The notes: generated from the letters alone by a model not told the origin. 7,949 nt of DNA from an uncultured Acidobacteriaceae bacterium (GCA_903842845.1 CAIMNN010000480.1:1-7949), one strand, 5' to 3'; shown: positions 1 through 6,890, numbered from the stretch's first letter. Program-made: numbers and translations.

Positions 1-3
1 ACT

Positions 4-837
4 TTGCCACCAGCTGACCAGCGACGCATCGAAGAGATGAACCGCGAGGAGCGCGAGCTCTACGCGACGCTGAACCCTGCGCGCATTCCCGAACACATTG
101 CCATCATCATGGACGGCAACGGCCGCTGGGCGGGCAAGCGTGCGCTTGAACGCTTTATGGGACACCAGCAAGGCGCGAAGAGCGTGCGCTCAGTGACTGA
201 GACGGCAGCGCGTATTGGATTGAAGTGGCTGACGCTGTATGCGTTTTCGCTTGAGAACAGTTTGCGGCGCCCCAAGGCCGAGATTAATTTTTTGATGCGG
301 CTGTTGAAGACGTATCTCGAAACGAACACCGAACTGCTGATGGAGAATAATGTGCGGTTGCAGTTTATCGGCCGCACACGCGAACTGCCCACGGAGATCC
401 AGGACAAAATGCGCTGGGCGTCAGACATGACCGGGCGCAACACGGGCACGACGTTGACACTGGCGCTGAACTATGGCTCGCGACCGGAGATTGTGGACGC
501 GCTGAAGGCGATTGCGCAAAAAGTGAAAGAGGGCAAGCTGGACCCGGCACAGTTGACCGAAGAGGATGTGCACGACCATCTGTACACGGCGCAGATGCCC
601 GACCCGGATCTGTTGATTCGTTCGTCGGGCGAGATGCGGGTTTCAAATTTTCTGCTTTGGCAGATTGCGTATACAGAGCTTTATATAACGGATTTGTTGT
701 GGCCTGACTTCAAGGGCATCAATCTGCTGGAGGCGATTGCGGATTTCCAAAAGCGCGAGCGTCGTTACGGCGGCCTGGGCGAAGGCGACCGGAAGACAGA
801 TGAGACGATTGAGCCAGTGAATGTGGCCAGCATTTAA
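4..837 (+). CDS. uppS: Isoprenyl transferase (undecaprenyl diphosphate synthase, UppS family)
   Basis: Cis-prenyltransferase that adds isopentenyl diphosphate units to farnesyl diphosphate, giving the C55 undecaprenyl diphosphate carrier used for peptidoglycan and other envelope glycans; acts at the cytoplasmic membrane face. Numbering from the TTG at 4, the sequence shows MDGNGRW at residues 36-42 (D37 is the catalytic Asp), YAFSLEN at 79-85, RSSGE at 206-210, SNFLLWQ at 214-220 and YTELYITDLLWPDF at 223-236, which together define the family. The loop after SLEN reads SLRRP where most members have a Trp followed by RP-type residues. The start is uncertain: the frame is open to base 1, TTG at 4 is only the first start-like codon, and ATG at 37 (residue 12) is an alternative that keeps all motifs, so the gene may begin before the window. 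Its TAA stop is 9 bases from the stop of the converging gene. Family call very secure; start not. Confidence 0.95.
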   Translation: MPPADQRRIEEMNREERELYATLNPARIPEHIAIIMDGNGRWAGKRALERFMGHQQGAKSVRSVTETAARIGLKWLTLYAFSLENSLRRPKAEINFLMRLLKTYLETNTELLMENNVRLQFIGRTRELPTEIQDKMRWASDMTGRNTGTTLTLALNYGSRPEIVDALKAIAQKVKEGKLDPAQLTEEDVHDHLYTAQMPDPDLLIRSSGEMRVSNFLLWQIAYTELYITDLLWPDFKGINLLEAIADFQKRERRYGGLGEGDRKTDETIEPVNVASI

Positions 838-846
838 TTCTTCTAT

Positions 847-2607
847 CTATTTTTGTAGATGCCGGTGAATCGCCTCTTTTAATTCTTCCATTCCTATTGC
901 TTCAACAAATTCAGCGCCGCAGTTTTCTTGCAGGCCGCTTTCGCGCGTGGTGATGACGGGCACTCCGGCGGCGAGTGCGCGAAGAAGCGCGCGGGGCTGC
1001 GATTCGACGATTGTTGGAAGAACGACGAGGTCGATGTCGGCGAGGTTTGGTTCATGCACGGACTCAATCGGCAAGTCGGCCCAGAAACCAACGCCTTCGA
1101 GTTCACGGCCGCCGAGGATGAGCTTGAACTCGAAGTCGCGACGGAGTTCAGTGAGTGCGGCGCGGAGTTCGAAGGCTCCCTTGCGGCCGAGCGTTGAAGC
1201 CGGAAAGAGGATGCGCACTGGGCGATTGTTGGGCCCGCGATGTGCAGTGCGTGTGTTGGCCGGCGTTGCCCACGGAAGCAGGCGAGCTTTGCCAGGGAAG
1301 AGGCGAGCGATGGCGGCGTGCGGAGTGATGATCTCTGCGGCTTCGTCGAGGGCGCGGGTTTCGGCTTCGCGCAGCCAGGGCTCAGCGCGGAAGTCGCGCA
1401 GAGTATGACTCTCACGATGCGCGGCGGCGGCGCGGTCGAGCGTGGCTTCGAGCGCGGCGATGGGCATCTGATGCATGAGCACGCGGACGCGGCGGCCACC
1501 GAGCACGCCCATTTTCCATAAAAATGGCAAAAGGTTTTGCGCGACGACAAGCTCGTCCATCTCTGGCTTCAGATTGCGGGCGTAGGCTCGGGCAAGTTTC
1601 TCAGCGCCGCTGAGCAACGCTTTTTGCCGCTCAGCACCCTGCGCGGCTAGGCGGCGCGAACGCCATGCGCGGATGAACGTCTGCAAAGTTGCGGTGTGAA
1701 TGCGCGCGAAGCCATGCAGAGGCCAAATATAATTCGGCCGGTTCCATTTGCTGCCATCGAGTGGAATAAATAGGCAGTCATTGGGACCGTGATTTGTTCT
1801 CACCCACTCAAAGTACTCGGGCCATGCGCCGTCAAGGAGAAAGGCACGCGAGCGGCGGCTCCAGAGCTCGACCAGCGCGGGATCGCAGAGATGACACGCG
1901 AGCTTGCCGCAACTGTCGCACGCGTGGTCGCTGCCGATTGGTGCGATGCGCAGCGGTTCGGGTTCGGTGGTTGTAGATGCGGCGGCCCCGGATGAGTCGG
2001 CGAAGAGTTGGACAACAAGTTCAGTAGGCGTGAGCTTGACGCTGAGGCGGATGCGTTGGTGGTGCCTGAAGCGGAGGTCGATGTAATTCCAAGCGACGGT
2101 GGCGTCTCGGCCCGCGGCGGTGGCCGAACCAGGGACGATGCGTGAGTGTGTGTGGCGCTCGAGTATCTCACCGCCTGAGTCGAGCGCGGCCTGATAGAGC
2201 GCGTTTGAAAGCTGACAGAGGCCGCCGCCGACAGCCGGGATGAGGCAGCCTTCAAGCAGCATTCTGCCGCGAACGAAACCACGCGAGCTGGTTGCGCGGC
2301 CGACTTGCTGCCAGAACGAAAAGATTGCTTCGGGCTCAAGTACAACGCCATCAATGCGCGCAGCGGCACGGCGGAGGTTTTCAACTTTGCCGAGTTGATA
2401 CCACTGCTCGGTCGGGGTCGGATCGGTCCAGAGCACTGAACGGGATGCGGCCAGCTCTTGCCAGCGGCCATCATCGGCGACGATGTCGAGACGCTGCGCA
2501 TGCCGGCGGATTCCCTGCTGAAGGTTTCGCAAGCCGCGTATTCTTTGCAGCAGAAATGCCTTGGTATGGAAGACCGCCATCTCGTACCGCGTCGGTATCC
2601 GTTCCAT
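847..2607 (-). CDS. VanW-domain / GT4-like glycosyltransferase fusion protein
   Basis: A 586-residue protein of two recognisable parts. Residues about 90-200 are a VanW domain: FSFWQQVG (96-103), RGFVRG (109-114), VGGGLCQLSNALYQAAL (126-142), ERHTHSRIVP (150-159) and GRDATVAWNYIDLRF (166-180). Residues about 275-586 resemble a GT4-type GT-B glycosyltransferase: a degenerate N-terminal half, then RILFPASTLGRKGAFE (465-480), LILGG (496-500) and LPTIVESQPRALLRALAAG (530-548) followed by VPVITT. Between them lies a Cys cluster, C230-x2-C233-x4-C238-x2-C241. The second Glu of the usual EX7E motif is Arg (R543). No signal peptide or membrane segment is evident, so it is probably cytoplasmic. ATG at 2607 is chosen because AGAGGA lies four bases upstream; the next Met (residue 10) has no such site. 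VanW domains have no firmly established biochemical function and the family name is not evidence of vancomycin resistance. Sugar donor and acceptor are unknown; an envelope glycan role is inference. Confidence 0.85.
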   Translation of the reverse strand: MERIPTRYEMAVFHTKAFLLQRIRGLRNLQQGIRRHAQRLDIVADDGRWQELAASRSVLWTDPTPTEQWYQLGKVENLRRAAARIDGVVLEPEAIFSFWQQVGRATSSRGFVRGRMLLEGCLIPAVGGGLCQLSNALYQAALDSGGEILERHTHSRIVPGSATAAGRDATVAWNYIDLRFRHHQRIRLSVKLTPTELVVQLFADSSGAAASTTTEPEPLRIAPIGSDHACDSCGKLACHLCDPALVELWSRRSRAFLLDGAWPEYFEWVRTNHGPNDCLFIPLDGSKWNRPNYIWPLHGFARIHTATLQTFIRAWRSRRLAAQGAERQKALLSGAEKLARAYARNLKPEMDELVVAQNLLPFLWKMGVLGGRRVRVLMHQMPIAALEATLDRAAAAHRESHTLRDFRAEPWLREAETRALDEAAEIITPHAAIARLFPGKARLLPWATPANTRTAHRGPNNRPVRILFPASTLGRKGAFELRAALTELRRDFEFKLILGGRELEGVGFWADLPIESVHEPNLADIDLVVLPTIVESQPRALLRALAAGVPVITTRESGLQENCGAEFVEAIGMEELKEAIHRHLQK

Positions 2608-2611
2608 TGCG

Positions 2612-2617
2612 TCCTCT
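2612..2617 (-). promoter_or_regulatory. Ribosome binding site of the VanW-glycosyltransferase gene
   Basis: The minus strand reads AGAGGA here, ending four bases before the ATG whose first base is 2607. The spacing is short but it is the only purine-rich site near either candidate Met, so it supports the upstream start over Met10. Confidence 0.55.
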
Positions 2618-2661
2618 AACCTTAGCTTTCTATGACTTGTGCGCCGAAAAGCTGCACCGAA

Positions 2662-2713
2662 GGGCAGATTATCATGCCCGCTTGCCGGATGAACTTTGAC
2701 GCCCCGGCAAGTG
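2662..2713. promoter_or_regulatory. Paired inverted repeats in the divergent intergenic region
   Basis: The 166-base gap 2608-2773 must hold the promoter for the leftward gene and may hold one for the rightward cdsA run. Two inverted repeats lie side by side: GGGCA (2662-2666) with TGCCC (2675-2679), and CTTGCCGG (2681-2688) with CCGGCAAG (2704-2711), the second with a 15-base loop. Neither is followed by a T run on either strand, so they do not look like terminators. They could be operator half-sites or leader RNA structure. On the minus strand GATAAT (2668-2673) resembles a -10 box, about 60 bases before the VanW-gene start, but no convincing -35 accompanies it. TTGACG at 2696-2701 on the plus strand resembles a -35 box without a matching -10. 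The repeats are seen directly; any function is inference. Confidence 0.3.
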
Positions 2714-2764
2714 TAAACCGTCAGCCGAGAGGTAAGTTTCGCTTCATCCGTCCTGTATCCTTAT

Positions 2765-2769
2765 AGGAG
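2765..2769 (+). promoter_or_regulatory. Ribosome binding site of cdsA
   Basis: AGGAG lies four bases before the ATG at 2774, the clearest Shine-Dalgarno sequence in the window. It fixes the cdsA start. Confidence 0.75.
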
Positions 2770-2773
2770 TCTT

Positions 2774-3631
2774 ATGAAAAGAATCATTACTGCATTGATT
2801 TTGATTCCGTTCGCGCTCGCGCTGGTCTTTAAGGCGCCGGTGTGGCTCTTCACCCTGATAGTGGGTGTGCTTGCGCTGCTGTGCGCATGGGAGTTTTTGG
2901 GCCTTGCATCCGAGCGCGAGACGGCACGGCCGCCGCGCGTGGCAACGCTTTTGGCACTGGTCGTGCTGTTTGCCGGAAGCTACTACCGCCCCGACCAGAC
3001 ATTCAATCTCTTCGGCGCGCTCAGCATCCTGCTGCTTGTCTATTGCATGTTCATGTCGCCGCTCCAGCGCGTACTGGCGGACTCTTCCGCGGCTATTGTC
3101 TGCCTCATCTACACCGGGCTTACGCTGACCACTTTGCCGACACTGCGCGCGCAGAGCAATGGAATCTCGCTCATCGTCTTTCTGCTGTTTGTTGTGTGGG
3201 CCGGTGACATCACCGCGCTTTACGTTGGCAAGACGTGGGGACGTCACAAGTTGTCGCCTAGGCTGAGCCCGAACAAGACCTGGGAAGGAACGCTCGGCTC
3301 GGTCTTTGGTTCGGTCGCGGTTGCGGGATTGCTGATACTTTTCTCGAACATGCTCATCACCAACCTGGTGCTCGACAGCTTCTTCGAAAAACTTTCCGTA
3401 CACATCTTCTACAGCGGCGAGCCGTGGCACTGGATGGTGATAGCACTCATCGTCAACATCGCCGCGCAGCTCGGCGACCTTCTGGAGTCGGCATTCAAAC
3501 GCGGCGCGGGCGTCAAGGATTCCGGCACGCTGCTGCCCGGCCACGGCGGAATGCTGGACCGCATTGACGCGCAGCTGCTGGCCGCGCCGGTACTTTGGTA
3601 CATGCAGGTTCTGCAACAGTTCTTCAATTGA
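2774..3631 (+). CDS. cdsA: Phosphatidate cytidylyltransferase (CDP-diacylglycerol synthase)
   Basis: Integral membrane enzyme that condenses CTP with phosphatidic acid to give CDP-diacylglycerol, the precursor of bacterial phospholipids. At 285 residues it has the normal family length. Hydrophobic segments fill most of the chain (for example about 5-45, 56-70, 80-95, 105-122, 131-150, 174-200 and 219-236). The family signature is intact at residues 239-265: SAFKR, then VKDSG (247-251), LPGHGGMLDRID (254-265) with the metal-binding and catalytic Asp residues. SPNKTWEGTLGS (165-176), another conserved CdsA stretch, is also present. The start at 2774 is set by AGGAG upstream and by a typical N-terminus (MKRIITALIL). 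The TGA stop is two bases before the first ATG of dxr, so the two are almost certainly co-transcribed and possibly translationally coupled. Confidence 0.97.
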   Translation: MKRIITALILIPFALALVFKAPVWLFTLIVGVLALLCAWEFLGLASERETARPPRVATLLALVVLFAGSYYRPDQTFNLFGALSILLLVYCMFMSPLQRVLADSSAAIVCLIYTGLTLTTLPTLRAQSNGISLIVFLLFVVWAGDITALYVGKTWGRHKLSPRLSPNKTWEGTLGSVFGSVAVAGLLILFSNMLITNLVLDSFFEKLSVHIFYSGEPWHWMVIALIVNIAAQLGDLLESAFKRGAGVKDSGTLLPGHGGMLDRIDAQLLAAPVLWYMQVLQQFFN

Positions 3632-3633
3632 CC

Positions 3634-4794
3634 ATGATGAAAAGACTCGCAATTCTCGGCTCGACCGGCTCGATAGGGCAAAGCACGCTCTCGATCGTGG
3701 AGCAGTTCCCTGAGCGCTACTCGGTGGCGACGCTCGCTGCGGGGCGCAATGTGGATGAAGCGTTTGCACAGGCGGCAAAATGGCGGCCGAAGTTGATAAG
3801 CCTGGCGACAGAAGAGCTCGCTGGCGAGTTGACCGCGCGGTTGAAGGCTGCGGGCGTCAGCGGCGTTGAGGTTGCGCATGGCACTGCCGGAACCGTCGCC
3901 TGCGCCACGTACAAGGATGCGGATTTTGTCGTATCGGCGATAGTCGGAGTGGTGGGGCTTGAAGCGACGCACGCGGCGATATTGGCCGGCCGCCCCGTAG
4001 GACTTGCGAACAAAGAGTGCATGGTTGCAGCGGGCGAGATTCTCACCCGCGCGGCACGCGAGCGCAACGTTCCCATTCTGCCCATCGACAGCGAACACAA
4101 CGCAGTGCACCAGTGCATGCGCGTCGGTGCGCATAGTGAAGTCAAGTTCATCTGGCTGACGGCTTCCGGTGGGCCCTTCCGCAAACTGCCGCGTGAAGAG
4201 TTCGAACACATCACACCGGAGCAGGCGCTCAAGCACCCGACGTGGGTGATGGGACGCAGAATTACGATCGACTCGGCGACCATGCTCAACAAAGGGCTTG
4301 AGGTAATTGAGGCGTGTCGGTTGTTTGATGTACCTGCGTCGCAGGTGCGGGTAACGGTGCATCCGCAGTCGACCGTGCACTCGCTGGTCGAGTATGTTGA
4401 CGGTTCGATTTTGGCGCAGATATCGGTGACGGACATGCGTCTGCCGATCCTTTACGCGCTGGCGTATCCCGAGCGGCCGCAGTCGACGCTGACCTTCGAC
4501 CTCACACAACTCAAACACCTCGACTTTGAAGAGCCGGACCTGGTCCGCTTCCCTTGTCTGCGTCTGAGCTACGAAGCGGCGGCAAAGGGCGGAGCGCACT
4601 GCATCGCGCTCAACGCAGCCGACGAAATCGCCGTCGAGGCCTTTCTCGACCGCCGTATCGGCTTCAACGGCATCCCGCGTACAATTGAAGAAGTGCTCTC
4701 GCGCACGCCGGAGTCGCATCCGGAGACGATCGCGGAGGTCCTGCGCGTGGATGAAGAGTCGCGCGCACGAGCACGGGAATTGACCCGCAGCTGA
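3634..4794 (+). CDS. dxr: 1-deoxy-D-xylulose 5-phosphate reductoisomerase
   Basis: Cytoplasmic NADPH- and divalent-metal-dependent enzyme that converts DXP to 2-C-methyl-D-erythritol 4-phosphate, the first committed step of the MEP isoprenoid pathway, and the known target of fosmidomycin. Numbered from ATG 3634 (386 residues, close to the E. coli length), it shows the nucleotide-binding GSTGSIG (9-15), NKE (126-128), the metal-site PIDSEHNA (150-157; D152, E154), TASGGPF (176-182), HPTWVMGRRITIDSATM (201-217) and LNKGLE (218-223; E223), then HPQSTVHSLVEYVDGS (243-258). All expected catalytic and metal residues are present. The frame is open further upstream to a TTG at 3595 inside cdsA, but that would add 13 residues not typical of the family. 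ATG at 3634, or the adjacent ATG at 3637, fits better. No clear Shine-Dalgarno site precedes it, which agrees with coupling to cdsA translation. Its product feeds the substrate supply of UppS. Confidence 0.97.
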   Translation: MMKRLAILGSTGSIGQSTLSIVEQFPERYSVATLAAGRNVDEAFAQAAKWRPKLISLATEELAGELTARLKAAGVSGVEVAHGTAGTVACATYKDADFVVSAIVGVVGLEATHAAILAGRPVGLANKECMVAAGEILTRAARERNVPILPIDSEHNAVHQCMRVGAHSEVKFIWLTASGGPFRKLPREEFEHITPEQALKHPTWVMGRRITIDSATMLNKGLEVIEACRLFDVPASQVRVTVHPQSTVHSLVEYVDGSILAQISVTDMRLPILYALAYPERPQSTLTFDLTQLKHLDFEEPDLVRFPCLRLSYEAAAKGGAHCIALNAADEIAVEAFLDRRIGFNGIPRTIEEVLSRTPESHPETIAEVLRVDEESRARARELTRS

Positions 4795-4866
4795 AAAAAG
4801 AAACAATGATGATGCCGCGCGCGTCCTAATAGACATCGCCGCAAGTTAAGGAAAAACCCGCCCAAG

Positions 4867-6276
4867 ATGCCACACATTGTTGTCACAATCGTTTCGTTCA
4901 TCGTCCTTCTGGCCATCATGGTCTTCGTGCACGAGCTTGGCCACTTCATCGTCGCCAAATATTTCAAGGTGCGCGTGGAGGCCTTCTCCATCGGCATGGG
5001 GCCACGGCTCTTCGGCTACAAATACGGTGAGACCGATTACCGCATCTGCGCCTTCCCGCTCGGCGGCTACGTGATGATGACGGGCGAAAATATGCCCGGC
5101 GAAAATCTCGGCGCTGAAGGCGATAAAGAAAAAGCCAAGGAAGAAGCGCCCGTTGATACAACGCCCGACCCCGGCGCGTTGACCTCAAAGCCGCGCTGGC
5201 AACGCATGTTGATCGGTGTCGCCGGGCCGTTTGCGAATTTTGTTTTTGCGTTTGTAGTGATGGTCTGCTTCTACTGGCAGATCAATGAGGTTCAGCCGTT
5301 CTTCTATCAGCCAGTCACGCTCGACCTTGTCAGCCCGAACACGGAAGCGGCTAAGGCAGGCTTGCAAAGCGGCGACAAGATTCTGGCGGTAAGTTCGACC
5401 GAGAATCCAAGCTACGAGCAATTCATAACACTGATAAGCCCAGAGGTTGGCCACAACATTCCACTGACTATTCAGCGCGGCACACAGACAGTGAATGTGA
5501 ATCTCGCGCTGCCGTTCAACCCCAACCATCCGGAAGATTTTTCGCCGATGAAACTCGGCATCATTCCGATGGAGCAGAGCGGGCCGCTTGCGGTGAAAGA
5601 AGTGATGGGCGGTCAACCGGCAAGCAACGCCGGTGTGCAGGCGGGCGACAAGCTACTCCAGGTTGACGGATACTCCATCCATTCGGTTGAAGCGCTACTG
5701 ACGTATTTGCAGGCGCAGGCGGGCAAGCCCATCAAGCTGACCGTCGAGCGCAACGGCAAGACAATGGAGCTGACGGCGCATCCTGAAAAATTGGGAACGG
5801 AAGAGACTGGTGGCGCGTGGCGATTGGGTTTCAAGCCGGTACCGGTTGACGTTGTGAGCAAGCCACTGAGCCTCGGCGATTCGCTCAAGCACGCGGTCGC
5901 GTTCTGCGAGAACAACAGCACTGTGATCGTGAAGGTGCTGGGCAAGGTGCTGACGCATCAGATATCGGCGAAGACGCTCTCCGGCCCCATCGGCATGGCG
6001 CAGATGGCGGGCGACGTTGCGGAGACGCCGGGCATCGGCCCGAAGTTTTATCTGGGCGCGGAGATAAGCCTGAACCTCGGCATCTTGAATCTGCTGCCGA
6101 TACCTATCCTCGATGGTGGAATGATCTTCATCCTCATCATCGAAAGCATCCGCCGCAGGGACCTCTCGATGAATTTGAAGGAGCGCATCTATCAGGTTGC
6201 GTTTGTCTTCCTGATGGTGTTGATGGCGTTCATCATCTTTAACGACATCAGCAAGTTCTCAATCTTCCACCACTAA
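4867..6276 (+). CDS. rseP: RIP metalloprotease RseP (site-2 protease)
   Basis: Zinc-dependent intramembrane protease of the M50B family. In well-studied bacteria it cleaves a membrane-spanning anti-sigma factor after a first periplasmic cut and clears signal-peptide remnants. The sequence has an N-terminal membrane segment (about 4-21) carrying HELGH at residues 22-26 (zinc ligands H22 and H26, catalytic E23), GGYVMM (67-72), a second membrane segment (about 115-135), two tandem PDZ domains (about 145-215 and 235-308; GLQSGDKIL and GVQAGDKLL are their carboxylate-loop regions), and a C-terminal segment with NLLPIPILDGG (408-418), where D416 is the third zinc ligand. A last membrane segment spans about 442-458. 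At 469 residues it is slightly longer than E. coli RseP, mainly from a charged linker at about 78-107. ATG 4867 is favoured by the typical N-terminus; AAGGA at 4848-4852 is a rather distant ribosome site. It follows dxr by 72 bases with no visible terminator, so is likely in the same operon. Confidence 0.96.
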   Translation: MPHIVVTIVSFIVLLAIMVFVHELGHFIVAKYFKVRVEAFSIGMGPRLFGYKYGETDYRICAFPLGGYVMMTGENMPGENLGAEGDKEKAKEEAPVDTTPDPGALTSKPRWQRMLIGVAGPFANFVFAFVVMVCFYWQINEVQPFFYQPVTLDLVSPNTEAAKAGLQSGDKILAVSSTENPSYEQFITLISPEVGHNIPLTIQRGTQTVNVNLALPFNPNHPEDFSPMKLGIIPMEQSGPLAVKEVMGGQPASNAGVQAGDKLLQVDGYSIHSVEALLTYLQAQAGKPIKLTVERNGKTMELTAHPEKLGTEETGGAWRLGFKPVPVDVVSKPLSLGDSLKHAVAFCENNSTVIVKVLGKVLTHQISAKTLSGPIGMAQMAGDVAETPGIGPKFYLGAEISLNLGILNLLPIPILDGGMIFILIIESIRRRDLSMNLKERIYQVAFVFLMVLMAFIIFNDISKFSIFHH

Positions 6277-6341
6277 AGCGGAGTTAGCGCGGTTAGCGAA
6301 GTTGGGGGAGTAAGCCAGATGCCAGTCAGAGGGTATGAAAC

Positions 6342-6764
6342 ATGTCAGTGACCGCGACAATCCGCGTGCGCTACGCCGAAACCGACCAGATGAACGTGGT
6401 TTACTACGCGAATTACCTGGTGTGGTTTGAGATTGGCCGCGTGGAGTTTTTGCGCAAGCTGGGGTTTGCCTACAGCCAACTGGAGCAGGAGCACAGGCTG
6501 ATTCTTCCGGTGGTTGAGGCGAGCTGCCGCTACCGTCACCCGGCGCGCTATGACGACGAGATATTGATAGAGACGCGGCCTGTTCTTTTGCGCGGCGCGG
6601 TGTTGAAGTTTGCCTACCGGATATTGCGCAAGGAGCAGGACGGCGTGGAGCCGAAGCTGCTGGCCGAGGGCGAGACGGTGCACGTGGTGTGCAATGAAAA
6701 GCTGGAGAAGTGCCCGCTGCCGCCGGATTATGAGGCGGCTGTAAGAGCGGCGATAAAAGAATAA
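6342..6764 (+). CDS. Hotdog-fold acyl-CoA thioesterase, YbgC/FadM-like
   Basis: A 140-residue single-domain protein of the 4-hydroxybenzoyl-CoA thioesterase family, which hydrolyses acyl-CoA thioesters to free acid and CoA in the cytoplasm. The N-terminal hallmark is VRYAETDQMNVVYYANYLVW (residues 9-28), with D15 at the catalytic Asp position and FEIGR (29-33) starting the central hotdog helix. The rest alternates beta strands as expected (IRVRYA, ILIETRPVLLRG, LKFAYRIL, AEGETVHVVC). Where many homologues have Gly after QM, this one has Asn (N18), a mild change next to the active site. AGAGGG at 6328-6333 gives a good ribosome site eight bases before ATG 6342. The gene follows rseP by 65 bases and is probably the last gene of the run. 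In other bacteria ybgC often sits beside tol-pal genes; none is visible here. Acyl chain preference cannot be read from sequence, so no gene symbol is given. Confidence 0.88.
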   Translation: MSVTATIRVRYAETDQMNVVYYANYLVWFEIGRVEFLRKLGFAYSQLEQEHRLILPVVEASCRYRHPARYDDEILIETRPVLLRGAVLKFAYRILRKEQDGVEPKLLAEGETVHVVCNEKLEKCPLPPDYEAAVRAAIKE

Positions 6765-6854
6765 TCCATATTATTCAGAGCCGTAAGCAGTTGCCCCACC
6801 AAAGGTCGTGCAGAAAATTATCCATATTCATTGCATAATGAACCTGGAATGAAA

Positions 6855-6890
6855 TGAACCCCTCCTCGAAATTTCAAGAAAAGGGGTTCA
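6855..6890. terminator. Stem-loop between convergent genes, possible terminator
   Basis: TGAACCCCT (6855-6863) pairs perfectly with AGGGGTTCA (6882-6890), with an 18-base loop that contains the self-complementary GAAATTTC (6868-6875). It lies 90 bases after the thioesterase stop and about 200 bases after the acyl-CoA dehydrogenase stop, where a shared terminator would be expected. However, the plus strand continues with an A run rather than a T run, and the minus strand continues only with TTTCATT. It is therefore not a textbook intrinsic terminator in either direction. Confidence 0.45.

Noticed and set aside
1800..2501. A 233-codon minus-strand frame inside the VanW gene
   Set aside because: It overlaps the VanW domain in another frame, is Ser/Pro/Arg-rich, and the overlapping frame carries all VanW motifs.
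847..2607. Vancomycin resistance determinant
   Set aside because: Only the VanW domain name suggests this; VanW is not itself a resistance enzyme and no vanHAX-type ligase or dehydrogenase genes are present.
2744..3778. A 344-codon open frame on the minus strand over cdsA
   Set aside because: Antisense shadow of cdsA; the translation is low-complexity, rich in Arg, Gln and Glu, and shows no family motif.
3409..4836. A 475-codon open frame on the minus strand across the end of cdsA and all of dxr
   Set aside because: It is exactly antisense to two genes with complete catalytic motifs, its translation is Arg/His/Cys-rich with no recognisable domain, and long antisense frames are common in GC-rich genes.
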